From DUMJ01 sp964655195 (GTDB lineage Bacteria; DUMJ01), in assembly GCA_964655195.1 (NCBI GenBank), contig CAZZLK010000041.1, forward strand, positions 1 through 13,958: a stretch of 13,958 bases of DNA. The letters run 5' to 3'. Shown here one piece after another: positions 6,268 through 12,675 of this stretch (positions are counted from its first letter, which is position 1; each line of letters opens with the position of its first letter). Both the position numbers and the translations under genes were made by a program. The notes beneath the pieces are model-generated. The model ran no database searches and was not told where the DNA came from. It saw only the letters and a list, made by a program, of their open reading frames with translations.

Positions 6268-7239
6268 ATGAAGGTGTTAATAGTACAGCCGATACATAAT
6301 GGAGGTATCAATCTGTTAAAGTCTGCAGGATTTGAAGTTTTATGTGCATCCAGCCCAGACCCTGAGATTGTAGCTAGGGAAATAAAGGGGATAGATGGGG
6401 TCATAGTGAGAACCGCACCTTTTACCGGAGAGATTATCGAGCAGGCAGACTCTTTAAAGGTCATCTCCAGACATGGAGTAGGAGTCGATAATATCGATAT
6501 AGAAAGTGCTTCCAGGAAAGGTATATTTGTCCTGAATACACCGGGGGTTAATGATGTCTCGGTGGCTGAACACACAATAGCAATTATGCTTGCACTCTCC
6601 AAGAGGATAAAGGATATTGATAATGCTGTGAGAACAGGGAATTTCAACATCAGAGAAGAGTATTCGATTATAGATATGGATGGAAAGGTGTTAGGTATTA
6701 TTGGGTTTGGAAGGATAGGCTCTCTGGTAGCAAAGAAGTGTAAGAATGCATTTAATATGAAGATTCTCGTATATGATCCTTATATTGATAGGGAAAGAGT
6801 AAAAGAGGTTGATGGAGAACTTGTAGATCTGGAGACTCTACTAAAAGAATCAGACTTTATCTCTATTCATGCACCACTTAATAACGAGACAAAAGGGCTT
6901 ATAGGAGAAAGAGAGCTCAGAATGATGAAACCATCGAGTTTTATCATAAATATGGCTAGGGGTCCAATCTGGGATGAGAGGGCTGTAGCAAAGGCACTTT
7001 CGGAAGGATGGATAAGGGGAGCTGGTACAGACGTCTTTGTAGAGGAACCCCCAGGTAGAGATAATCCACTTCTGGGTCTCAGTAATACAGTGCTTTCTCC
7101 ACATATGGCAGCACTTACAAAGGAGTGCGTAATAAGGATGGCGGTAGAATCTGCTCAGGGAGTAATTGATGTGCTGACTGGCAAAAAGCCCAAAAATATA
7201 GTAAACTATTCGTTACTTGAAAAGTATGGAAAGATATAG
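6268..7239 (+). CDS. D-isomer-specific 2-hydroxyacid dehydrogenase (SerA-like)
   Basis: This NAD-dependent enzyme interconverts a 2-hydroxyacid and a 2-oxoacid; candidates are 3-phosphoglycerate, glycerate/hydroxypyruvate, glyoxylate or lactate. The catalytic domain frames a Rossmann domain with G146-F-G-R-I-G151, and D170 ends the second beta strand, which favours NAD over NADP. The catalytic triad is visible: R231 (N-M-A-R-G-P), E260 (F-V-E-E-P-P) and H279 (S-P-H-M-A). The substrate loop reads R-H-G-V-G-V-D-N-I-D, as in SerA. There is no ACT regulatory domain, so at 323 residues it is a short paralogue rather than the usual biosynthetic SerA. ATG 6268 is preceded by GGAGGG 11 bases upstream. 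The aldolase gene follows after 9 bases, so the two are co-transcribed and probably act on related compounds. Confidence 0.92.
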   Translation: MKVLIVQPIHNGGINLLKSAGFEVLCASSPDPEIVAREIKGIDGVIVRTAPFTGEIIEQADSLKVISRHGVGVDNIDIESASRKGIFVLNTPGVNDVSVAEHTIAIMLALSKRIKDIDNAVRTGNFNIREEYSIIDMDGKVLGIIGFGRIGSLVAKKCKNAFNMKILVYDPYIDRERVKEVDGELVDLETLLKESDFISIHAPLNNETKGLIGERELRMMKPSSFIINMARGPIWDERAVAKALSEGWIRGAGTDVFVEEPPGRDNPLLGLSNTVLSPHMAALTKECVIRMAVESAQGVIDVLTGKKPKNIVNYSLLEKYGKI

Positions 7240-7248
7240 GAGGCAAAG

Positions 7249-8028
7249 ATGAGAGAAAACAGGACGAAGAGATTATTGAAAGAGGGAAGATCTGTTATTG
7301 GTACTATGGTATCTGAGATCAGATCGCCCAATATTGCCCAGATGCTGGCAACCGCCGGTTTTGACTTCTTCATTCTCGATACAGAGCACGGTCCTTTTTC
7401 TATGGAAACCGTTCAGGATATGGCACTCTCTGCAAGGGGTGCAGATATAAACTTCTTTGTTCGTGTTCCAACAAGGTTTGGTCACCATAATCTTTCAAGA
7501 CCTCTAGATGTAGGTGCAGAAGGTCTACTTATACCACAGGTAGAGACTGTCGAGGAGGTAAAGAATATAGTAAGAGCTACAAGATACTTCCCTGTAGGAA
7601 AAAGGGGAATGTCTCTGAAGAAACTTCCAAATAGTTATGCAAAAGGAGACCCTAAGGAGCTGATAGAGTCAGCAAACAAAGAGGTTTTCATCATACTACA
7701 GATAGAATCCAAGACTGCCATAGATAATCTTGAAGAATTAATAAGTATTGAAGGTGTTGATGCTGTTCTCATAGGTCCCAATGACCTTTCCCAGGATCTT
7801 GGTTTCCCTGGAGAGACAAACCACCCCGTGGTTCAGGAGTATATTCAGAAGCTGGCTGATAAATGCAATAGGGTTAACTTCCCTTGGGGAATTCACCTGG
7901 AAAGTCCTTCCTCCCTCATCCCGTGGATAGAGAAAGGGATGAGATTTATTATGTGCTCTACGGATACAAGCATAATAGTAGATGGAGGAAACAGTATAGT
8001 AAGAGCGCTCAGAGAAAAGATATCTTAA
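7249..8028 (+). CDS. HpcH/HpaI-family class II (metal-dependent) pyruvate aldolase
   Basis: This enzyme reversibly splits a 4-hydroxy-2-oxo acid into pyruvate and an aldehyde, using a divalent metal. Relatives are HpaI (4-hydroxy-2-oxoheptanedioate), GarL (2-keto-3-deoxyglucarate) and RhmA (2-keto-3-deoxyrhamnonate). The key residues are in place: catalytic H47 (D-T-E-H-G-P-F), R72 (V-R-V-P), metal ligands E153 (Q-I-E-S) and D179 (G-P-N-D-L-S), and the K-R-G turn near 118-120. The length of 259 residues is typical. The ATG follows TAGGAGG, which overlaps the stop of the dehydrogenase gene. The stop codon overlaps the stop of the convergent UroD-family gene. The exact substrate cannot be read from sequence; a sugar-acid intermediate is favoured by the sugar-type regulator and the second aldolase farther downstream. 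Confidence 0.92.
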   Translation: MRENRTKRLLKEGRSVIGTMVSEIRSPNIAQMLATAGFDFFILDTEHGPFSMETVQDMALSARGADINFFVRVPTRFGHHNLSRPLDVGAEGLLIPQVETVEEVKNIVRATRYFPVGKRGMSLKKLPNSYAKGDPKELIESANKEVFIILQIESKTAIDNLEELISIEGVDAVLIGPNDLSQDLGFPGETNHPVVQEYIQKLADKCNRVNFPWGIHLESPSSLIPWIEKGMRFIMCSTDTSIIVDGGNSIVRALREKIS

Positions 8029-9164
8029 CTGTACCTTCCATATCTCTTCCCTGTCTCATACATAACCCTTAGATGCTCTATAGGGGTAAGTGGAGCTACA
8101 TTATTGCCATCACAGAGGATGAACCTTCCTCCCTCCATTACCCCAGAGTTTAGAAGCCTTATTACCTCTTCCTCTATTCTGTAAACGGGACCCTGTAAGA
8201 GAAGCATTGGACTTATATTTCCTCTAAGAGTTACTTCTGGACCAAGGACCTTTCTCATCTCACCCAGATCGGTTGGATATCCGGTATCAAAGTCCATAAC
8301 GTTGAGCTCTTCTTTTATAGTGAGGAAGTGATGAGAAGCTCTACCACAGAGATGTATACTGTTGGGTCCACCTAAAGAGAAAGCCTTAACAAGTCTCTTA
8401 TGATAGGGAAGGACAAACTCCTTATAGATCTTTTCAGAGATGAGTTCTATACTATCATCGGCAAAACCCCAGGATTTTCTTGGATATTCTAAACCGAACC
8501 TGTCCATTATATAGGTGATTCTCTTAATAGTAGCATCTGTTACAAAATCCATAAGTCTATGGACAAAATCGGGGTCTTCATATATGTCTATACAGAGTTG
8601 ACTAGCCCCCCTTATCTGGGCAGATACGGTAAAAGGTCCATCTGTACCTGTAAGAGGTATCTGCGGCTTACCTATCGGGATTCCTTCGTATAGCTCATCA
8701 GATATGCTCAAAAAGTAGTCGTAATAATCCAGAACCTTCCTGAGAAATGGGTTATCTTCTGGATCAGGATTTAACTCCTCAATCAGTTCCTTCCTATACT
8801 TCAGGACAGGTTCTATATCGGGAAGAGACTCTTCCCAGTAGAAGAGCCTGCATCCAAAATATAAAGCCTCGTACGAATTCTGAAAGTCTACCCAGCATCC
8901 GCCCCAGTTATCCTCTGGATACCCCATCTCTCTATCCTGTGGGACATTAAACCTCACCCACTTCCTGAACTTCAGCTGTATCTTAGCCATCACTTCTGGA
9001 GACTCAAAATAGCCTTTAAAAGAGACGCCCTCCTTATTCAGCGCAGGGTCCAAGAGTATCATCCTGGGGTTCATATTAAAATATACAGGAACCCTCACAG
9101 GTCTACCCGAGTAATAGGAAGACCAGACCTCCTTTACCTCAGCGTTATGGCTCGAAAAATCCAT
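8025..9164 (-). CDS. uroporphyrinogen decarboxylase (UroD/MtaA)-family protein
   Basis: This is a TIM-barrel protein of the UroD superfamily. That superfamily includes HemE and the zinc-dependent corrinoid methyltransferases MtaA and CmuA. At 379 residues it is longer than MtaA. The zinc-type motif H271-L-C273-G is clear. It is followed by the family's F-D-T-G and L-R-G-N-I-S-P strands (near 292-319) and a C-terminal G-G-R-F-I-L-C351-D-G-N-N segment. In MtaA the third zinc ligand is a Cys in a P-G-C-G turn at about this place. Here the only Cys is two residues earlier and the MtaA position is Asn. HemE-type activity is unlikely: no haem genes are nearby and the N-terminal HemE signature is absent. 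No corrinoid protein gene is visible. It begins two bases after the DinB-family gene, so the two are coupled. Confidence 0.87.
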   Translation of the reverse strand: MDFSSHNAEVKEVWSSYYSGRPVRVPVYFNMNPRMILLDPALNKEGVSFKGYFESPEVMAKIQLKFRKWVRFNVPQDREMGYPEDNWGGCWVDFQNSYEALYFGCRLFYWEESLPDIEPVLKYRKELIEELNPDPEDNPFLRKVLDYYDYFLSISDELYEGIPIGKPQIPLTGTDGPFTVSAQIRGASQLCIDIYEDPDFVHRLMDFVTDATIKRITYIMDRFGLEYPRKSWGFADDSIELISEKIYKEFVLPYHKRLVKAFSLGGPNSIHLCGRASHHFLTIKEELNVMDFDTGYPTDLGEMRKVLGPEVTLRGNISPMLLLQGPVYRIEEEVIRLLNSGVMEGGRFILCDGNNVAPLTPIEHLRVMYETGKRYGRYS

Positions 9165-9166
9165 AG

Positions 9167-9613
9167 CTACTCTATACCCTGTAATCCTCTAAGTATAACT
9201 ATCTGTCCCAGATGGTAGCAGTCATGGGCAAGGACCCCAAACAGCATCTCGCCCCAGGTAGAGTCCTCTTCAGGTATCTTATCATCCAGGTTGATAGACT
9301 TCTCTTTCAGAAGAGACATAATCTTTTCATGGGTGTCTTTCAGTTGTTTTACAGTATCCTCCCAGGAGACACCTTCTCCCTTTTCCTCCTGATAGGTCGG
9401 CTTTTTACCCTCAAGGGCAGAAAGTATAAACTTCTTTCCTGAGATTATATGGTTTACTATCTCCCATATGGAATGTATATCCTTTCCCTCTGGCTTCCAT
9501 TTTGCCTGCTCGCTGGTCAGGTCTTTTATAACGTCAATAAGAGAATCTGCCCACAGGCCCCTACCTTCCTGAAATGCCATATCCATAGCCTTTACAATCC
9601 ATTCCTTAGACAT
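9167..9613 (-). CDS. DinB-family putative metal-dependent protein
   Basis: This is a four-helix-bundle protein of the DinB/YfiT superfamily, whose members include thiol (bacillithiol or mycothiol) transferases and many of unknown role. The likely metal triad is H55 (E-I-V-N-H), H130 and H134 (A-H-D-C-Y-H-L-G-Q-I), the H-x3-H pair being typical. The start was set at ATG 9613 because AGGGAGGG stands 6 bases upstream. A start at 9700 would add 29 residues that read through this ribosome-binding site. The resulting 148 residues match the family's usual length. It is the first gene of a two-gene minus-strand operon with the UroD-family gene and is divergent from the SorC-type regulator. The function is not predictable; C132, next to the metal site, is notable. 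Confidence 0.83.
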   Translation of the reverse strand: MSKEWIVKAMDMAFQEGRGLWADSLIDVIKDLTSEQAKWKPEGKDIHSIWEIVNHIISGKKFILSALEGKKPTYQEEKGEGVSWEDTVKQLKDTHEKIMSLLKEKSINLDDKIPEEDSTWGEMLFGVLAHDCYHLGQIVILRGLQGIE

Positions 9614-9629
9614 CTTTATCCCTCCCTGA

Positions 9630-9644
9630 ACTGGATTTTCCAGT
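9630..9644 (-). promoter_or_regulatory. 15-base palindrome just upstream of the DinB ribosome-binding site
   Basis: ACTGGATTTTCCAGT has 6-bp arms and a 3-base centre. Read on the minus strand it ends 2 bases before the AGGGAGGG that serves the DinB-family gene. It may be a small mRNA hairpin affecting translation or an operator. No clear promoter for this operon was found; TTGTTC (9700-9695) with TATTTA (9678-9673) is only a weak candidate. Confidence 0.4.
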
Positions 9645-9702
9645 AAGATTTTCTCATAAAATTCACCAAAAGTAAATATCCCAGTGGAAAAGGCGAACAA
9701 AA

Positions 9703-9717
9703 TTTCAATGCTTGAAA
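9703..9717. promoter_or_regulatory. candidate operator overlapping the SorC-gene -35 box
   Basis: TTTCAATGCTTGAAA is a palindrome with 6-bp arms and a 3-base centre. Its right arm is exactly the -35 box TTGAAA of the regulator promoter, so a bound protein would block transcription. It lies in the space shared with the divergent DinB-UroD operon. Autorepression by the SorC-type product is a fair inference, but the site has not been compared with known operators. Confidence 0.45.
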
Positions 9718-9740
9718 AACTGAAATATATCTACTAAAAT
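9712..9740 (+). promoter_or_regulatory. strong SigA-type promoter giving a leaderless transcript
   Basis: The -35 box is TTGAAA (9712-9717, 5/6), the spacer is 17 bases, and the -10 box is TAAAAT (9735-9740, 5/6). The expected transcription start, 7 bases after the -10 box, is 9747 or 9748. This is the base before, or the A of, the ATG at 9748. No purine-rich ribosome-binding sequence precedes that ATG. Confidence 0.72.
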
Positions 9741-9747
9741 TTATACT

Positions 9748-10704
9748 ATGAATGATAAAGATTGGGAGTATCTGCATACAGTTGTAAGAGTGGCTTATCT
9801 GTACTATACTGAAGGTAAGACGCAGGAAGAGATAGCGAAACAGCTAGGGATATCTCGTCCTACCATCTCCAGGATGCTAGACTATGCAAGAAAGTCTGGT
9901 ATAGTCTCCATAAGACTTGATATTCCAAACGAGATATTCCCTGAACTGGAGAATAAACTGGAAAAGGCATTTTCGCTTGAAGAGGTGATTATAGTCTCCT
10001 CCAGCGATAATCTAGCTCTTCTGAAACAGAATCTTGGAAGAGGAGGGGCTGATCTACTGAAGAGAAAGATAAAGGGAATAGAAACTCTCGGGATATCATG
10101 GGGTTCTACCCTTTATGAGGTTGTCAGTAATTTTACAAGGGACATTACGGGTCAAAAGATCAGGGTAGTACAGCTAGTAGGGAGTATGAATCCCTTAAAT
10201 TCCTCGGTCTATGCTGATGAGCTGGCAAAGACCCTTGCAATGAAACTGGATGGTAGCGCCTATATCCTCAGAGCTCCTATGATAGTGGATAACTCTGAGA
10301 TAAGGGATATGATGCTTAATGAAAGTCATATAAAAGAGGTCCTGTCCCTAGCACGAAAGGTAGACATAGCCATTGTTGGCATAGGGGCTATGGACAGTAA
10401 CTCCATACTCCTTTCATCTGGTTGCATATCAGAAGGGGAGCTTGAAGAGATAAGAAAAAGAGGAGGTGTTGGAGATATACTTGGGAGATTCTATGACTTA
10501 AATGGTAAGCCCGTATCCTCTTCTCTGGATAACAGAATTATTGGGATAGGCATAGAAGAGCTTAAGGAGATTCCATATGTTATTGGTGTGGCAGGAGGGA
10601 AAAACAAGACAAGGGCTATTCTTGGTGCCCTTAGAATGGGAGTGTTAAACAGTCTGGTTACAGATGAGCAAACAGCGAGAGAGTTATTAAATACAGGAGG
10701 ATGA
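9748..10704 (+). CDS. SorC/DeoR-family sugar-binding transcriptional regulator
   Basis: This is a transcription factor that binds DNA and changes state on binding a phosphorylated sugar or related metabolite. Residues about 9-55 form the winged helix, with E-G-K-T-Q-E-E-I-A-K-Q-L-G-I-S-R-P-T-I-S-R as the helix-turn-helix (about 22-42). The rest is the SorC effector domain, with hallmark segments G-I-S-W-G-S-T, a G-I-G-A-M-D-S turn, V-G-D-I-L-G-R-F-Y-D and the closing V-I-G-V-A-G-G-K-N-K-T-R-A-I. The length of 318 residues is typical. ATG 9748 is preceded by a strong promoter and no ribosome-binding site, so translation is probably leaderless. Its stop (10702-10704) lies just 2 bases before the E1-alpha start, so it shares the transcript with the dehydrogenase genes and probably controls them by autoregulation. 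Confidence 0.92.
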   Translation: MNDKDWEYLHTVVRVAYLYYTEGKTQEEIAKQLGISRPTISRMLDYARKSGIVSIRLDIPNEIFPELENKLEKAFSLEEVIIVSSSDNLALLKQNLGRGGADLLKRKIKGIETLGISWGSTLYEVVSNFTRDITGQKIRVVQLVGSMNPLNSSVYADELAKTLAMKLDGSAYILRAPMIVDNSEIRDMMLNESHIKEVLSLARKVDIAIVGIGAMDSNSILLSSGCISEGELEEIRKRGGVGDILGRFYDLNGKPVSSSLDNRIIGIGIEELKEIPYVIGVAGGKNKTRAILGALRMGVLNSLVTDEQTARELLNTGG

Positions 10705-10706
10705 TG

Positions 10707-11678
10707 ATGAAGTATTCGGAAAGGTTATCAAGAGAGGACAAAATCGATATGCTCTACAAGATGATGCTTATAAGGGGGTTCGAAGAAAAGGTTGAGGAGT
10801 TGTTCTCATTAAACCTCATCCATGGGAGTACTCACCTCTACATAGGGCAGGAAGCCACCGCAGTGGGAGCCTGTAAGGCTCTGAATAAAGACGATTACAT
10901 AACAAGCACACACCGTGGACATGGACACTGTATAGCTAAAGGTGGAGATGTCAAGTATATGATGGCAGAACTCTTAGGTAGAAAGACAGGTTATTGCAAA
11001 GGTAAGGGTGGCTCTATGCACATAGCTGATATAAACATAGGTATTCTGGGGGCAAATGGTGTAGTAGGTGGAGGTATCCCAATAGCTACAGGTGCAGGAC
11101 TCTCTATAAAGATGAAGGGGACAAAGCAGGTGGTTATATGTTTCTTTGGTGACGGAGCGGTTAATCAAGGTTCTTTCCATGAATCACTGAATCTCGCATC
11201 CATATGGAACCTGCCGGTAATATACATTATAGAGAACAATCTATACGGAATGTCTATGGCTGTAAATAAAGCGGTAAAAATAGAGAGGCTTGCTGACAGG
11301 GCAAAGGCATATAACATCCCCGGTATAGTTATGGATGGGAACGATGTTATAGCTGTCTATGATACTGTAAGTGAGGCGGTCGAGAAGGTAAGAAATGGAG
11401 AGGGGCCAATTCTTATAGAATCACTTACATACAGGTGGAGAGGACATTCTCGTAGCGATGCCAGGGCATACAGGACAAGAGAGGAAGAGGCTGAATGGAG
11501 AGAGAAATGTCCAATAAGGAGATTTAAAGAGAGACTTATATCTGAAGGGTTACTTACTGAAGAAGGATTCAAAGAGCTACAGAAGAAAGTCGATGATGAT
11601 CTGAATAATGCGGTAGAATTTGCCAAGGCAAGCCCATTCCCAGATCCAGAAGATCTTCTGACTGATGTTTATGCATAA
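10707..11678 (+). CDS. 2-oxoacid (pyruvate/acetoin) dehydrogenase E1 component, alpha subunit (acoA/pdhA type)
   Basis: This is the thiamine-diphosphate-binding subunit of E1, which decarboxylates pyruvate (or cleaves acetoin) and passes the acyl unit to E2. The ThDP motif runs from G148-D-G150 (F-F-G-D-G-A-V-N-Q-G) to N177-N178. Conserved H43 (S-T-H-L-Y-I-G-Q-E-A) and H69-R-G-H-G-H follow the family, as does the Y-R-W-R-G-H-S-R-S-D loop. At 323 residues it matches the short AcoA-type subunits. Three ATG codons occur in a row (10701, 10704, 10707). The third was chosen because AGGAGG ends at 10700, leaving the preferred 6-base gap; a start at 10701 would add two Met. The choice between pyruvate and acetoin as substrate is uncertain: neither acetoin synthesis genes nor an acoR-type activator are present. 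Confidence 0.93.
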   Translation: MKYSERLSREDKIDMLYKMMLIRGFEEKVEELFSLNLIHGSTHLYIGQEATAVGACKALNKDDYITSTHRGHGHCIAKGGDVKYMMAELLGRKTGYCKGKGGSMHIADINIGILGANGVVGGGIPIATGAGLSIKMKGTKQVVICFFGDGAVNQGSFHESLNLASIWNLPVIYIIENNLYGMSMAVNKAVKIERLADRAKAYNIPGIVMDGNDVIAVYDTVSEAVEKVRNGEGPILIESLTYRWRGHSRSDARAYRTREEEAEWREKCPIRRFKERLISEGLLTEEGFKELQKKVDDDLNNAVEFAKASPFPDPEDLLTDVYA

Positions 11679-11694
11679 AAAGAGGTGATAGAAG

Positions 11695-12666
11695 ATGAGA
11701 GAGATTACATTTGCAGAAGCAATAAGAGAAGCTATGAGCGAGGAGATGAGGAAAGACCCAACTGTGTTTATTATGGGTGAAGATATCGGGATATATGGTG
11801 GTGCATTTGGTGTAACAAGAGGGATGCTGGCTGAGTTTGGACCAGAAAGGATAAAAGACACACCAATATCAGAAGCTGCAATAGTCGGTTCAGCTGTTGG
11901 ATCTGCAATGACAGGTATGAGGCCGATAGCAGAACTTATGTATGTAGACTTTGCAACAATAGGAATGGATCAGCTTGTAAATCAGGCAGCAAAGATCAGA
12001 TATATGTTTGGAGGAAAGGCGAAGATTCCTATGGTCCTAAGAGCCCCCTGTGGAGCAGGAAGAGGAAATGCAGCCCAGCACAGTCAGTGCTTGGAGGCAT
12101 TTTTTGTCCATGTCCCAGGGTTAAAGGTTGTGATGCCTTCTACCCCGTATGATGCAAAGGGACTCTTGAAGTCAAGCATAAGGGATGATAATCCTGTCGT
12201 ATTCCTGGAACACAAGATGCTCTATAATTTTAAGGGACCTGTTCCTGAGGAAGAGTATACAATACCTCTTGGGGTTGCCGATGTCAAAAGGGAGGGCAAG
12301 GATGTAACAGTAATAGCAACAGCTATGATGGTTCATAAGGCACTCAATGCAGCAAAAGAATTGGAGAAAGAGGGAATAAGTGTGGAGGTTGTTGACCCCA
12401 GGACACTAAAACCTCTGGATATTGAGACCTTAGTAAGATCCGTGAAGAAGACAAAGCATGCAATAGTTGTACATGAAGCAGTAAAGACAAATGGTTTTGG
12501 AGCAGAGATAGTGGCAGTGTTAGTAGAGAACGCATTTGACTACCTGGATGCACCAATACTCAGAGTTACAGCACCAGATACACCTGTTCCATACTCCAGA
12601 CCGCTTGAGGATGAATTTATCCCTCAGGAGAAGGAAATTATCTCTGCCATAAAAGAGATACTCTAG
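11695..12666 (+). CDS. 2-oxoacid (pyruvate/acetoin) dehydrogenase E1 component, beta subunit (acoB/pdhB type)
   Basis: This subunit forms the alpha2beta2 E1 heterotetramer with the preceding gene product and supplies the Glu that activates thiamine diphosphate. That residue is E60 in D-T-P-I-S-E-A-A-I-V-G. Other family marks are M-G-E-D-I-G-I-Y-G-G-A-F near 27-38, conserved H129 (A-A-Q-H-S-Q), and the transketolase C-terminal domain from about residue 190. That domain contains V-D-P-R-T-L-K-P-L-D and V-H-E-A and ends in the R-V-T-A-P-D-T-P-V-P-Y motif. The length of 323 residues is normal. It starts 16 bases after the alpha-subunit stop behind AGAGGTGAT, in the same operon. Confidence 0.95.
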   Translation: MREITFAEAIREAMSEEMRKDPTVFIMGEDIGIYGGAFGVTRGMLAEFGPERIKDTPISEAAIVGSAVGSAMTGMRPIAELMYVDFATIGMDQLVNQAAKIRYMFGGKAKIPMVLRAPCGAGRGNAAQHSQCLEAFFVHVPGLKVVMPSTPYDAKGLLKSSIRDDNPVVFLEHKMLYNFKGPVPEEEYTIPLGVADVKREGKDVTVIATAMMVHKALNAAKELEKEGISVEVVDPRTLKPLDIETLVRSVKKTKHAIVVHEAVKTNGFGAEIVAVLVENAFDYLDAPILRVTAPDTPVPYSRPLEDEFIPQEKEIISAIKEIL

Positions 12667-12675
12667 GAGGGTCTT

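Noticed and set aside
9614..9700. Extended N terminus for the DinB-family protein (start at 9700)
   Set aside because: The extra 29 residues would be read through the AGGGAGGG ribosome-binding site that serves ATG 9613, and the shorter form fits the family length.
10701..10706. Use of the first or second of three tandem ATG codons for E1-alpha
   Set aside because: These lie 0 and 3 bases after AGGAGG, too close for normal initiation; the third ATG has a 6-base spacing. The difference is only two Met residues.
11681..11691. Identical 11-base sequence AGAGGTGATAG before E1-beta and before the DapA-like gene (13881-13891), considered as a regulatory repeat
   Set aside because: It is simply a good ribosome-binding site with a similar spacer; the same bases also occur inside the reductase coding region near 3096, so no special role is supported.
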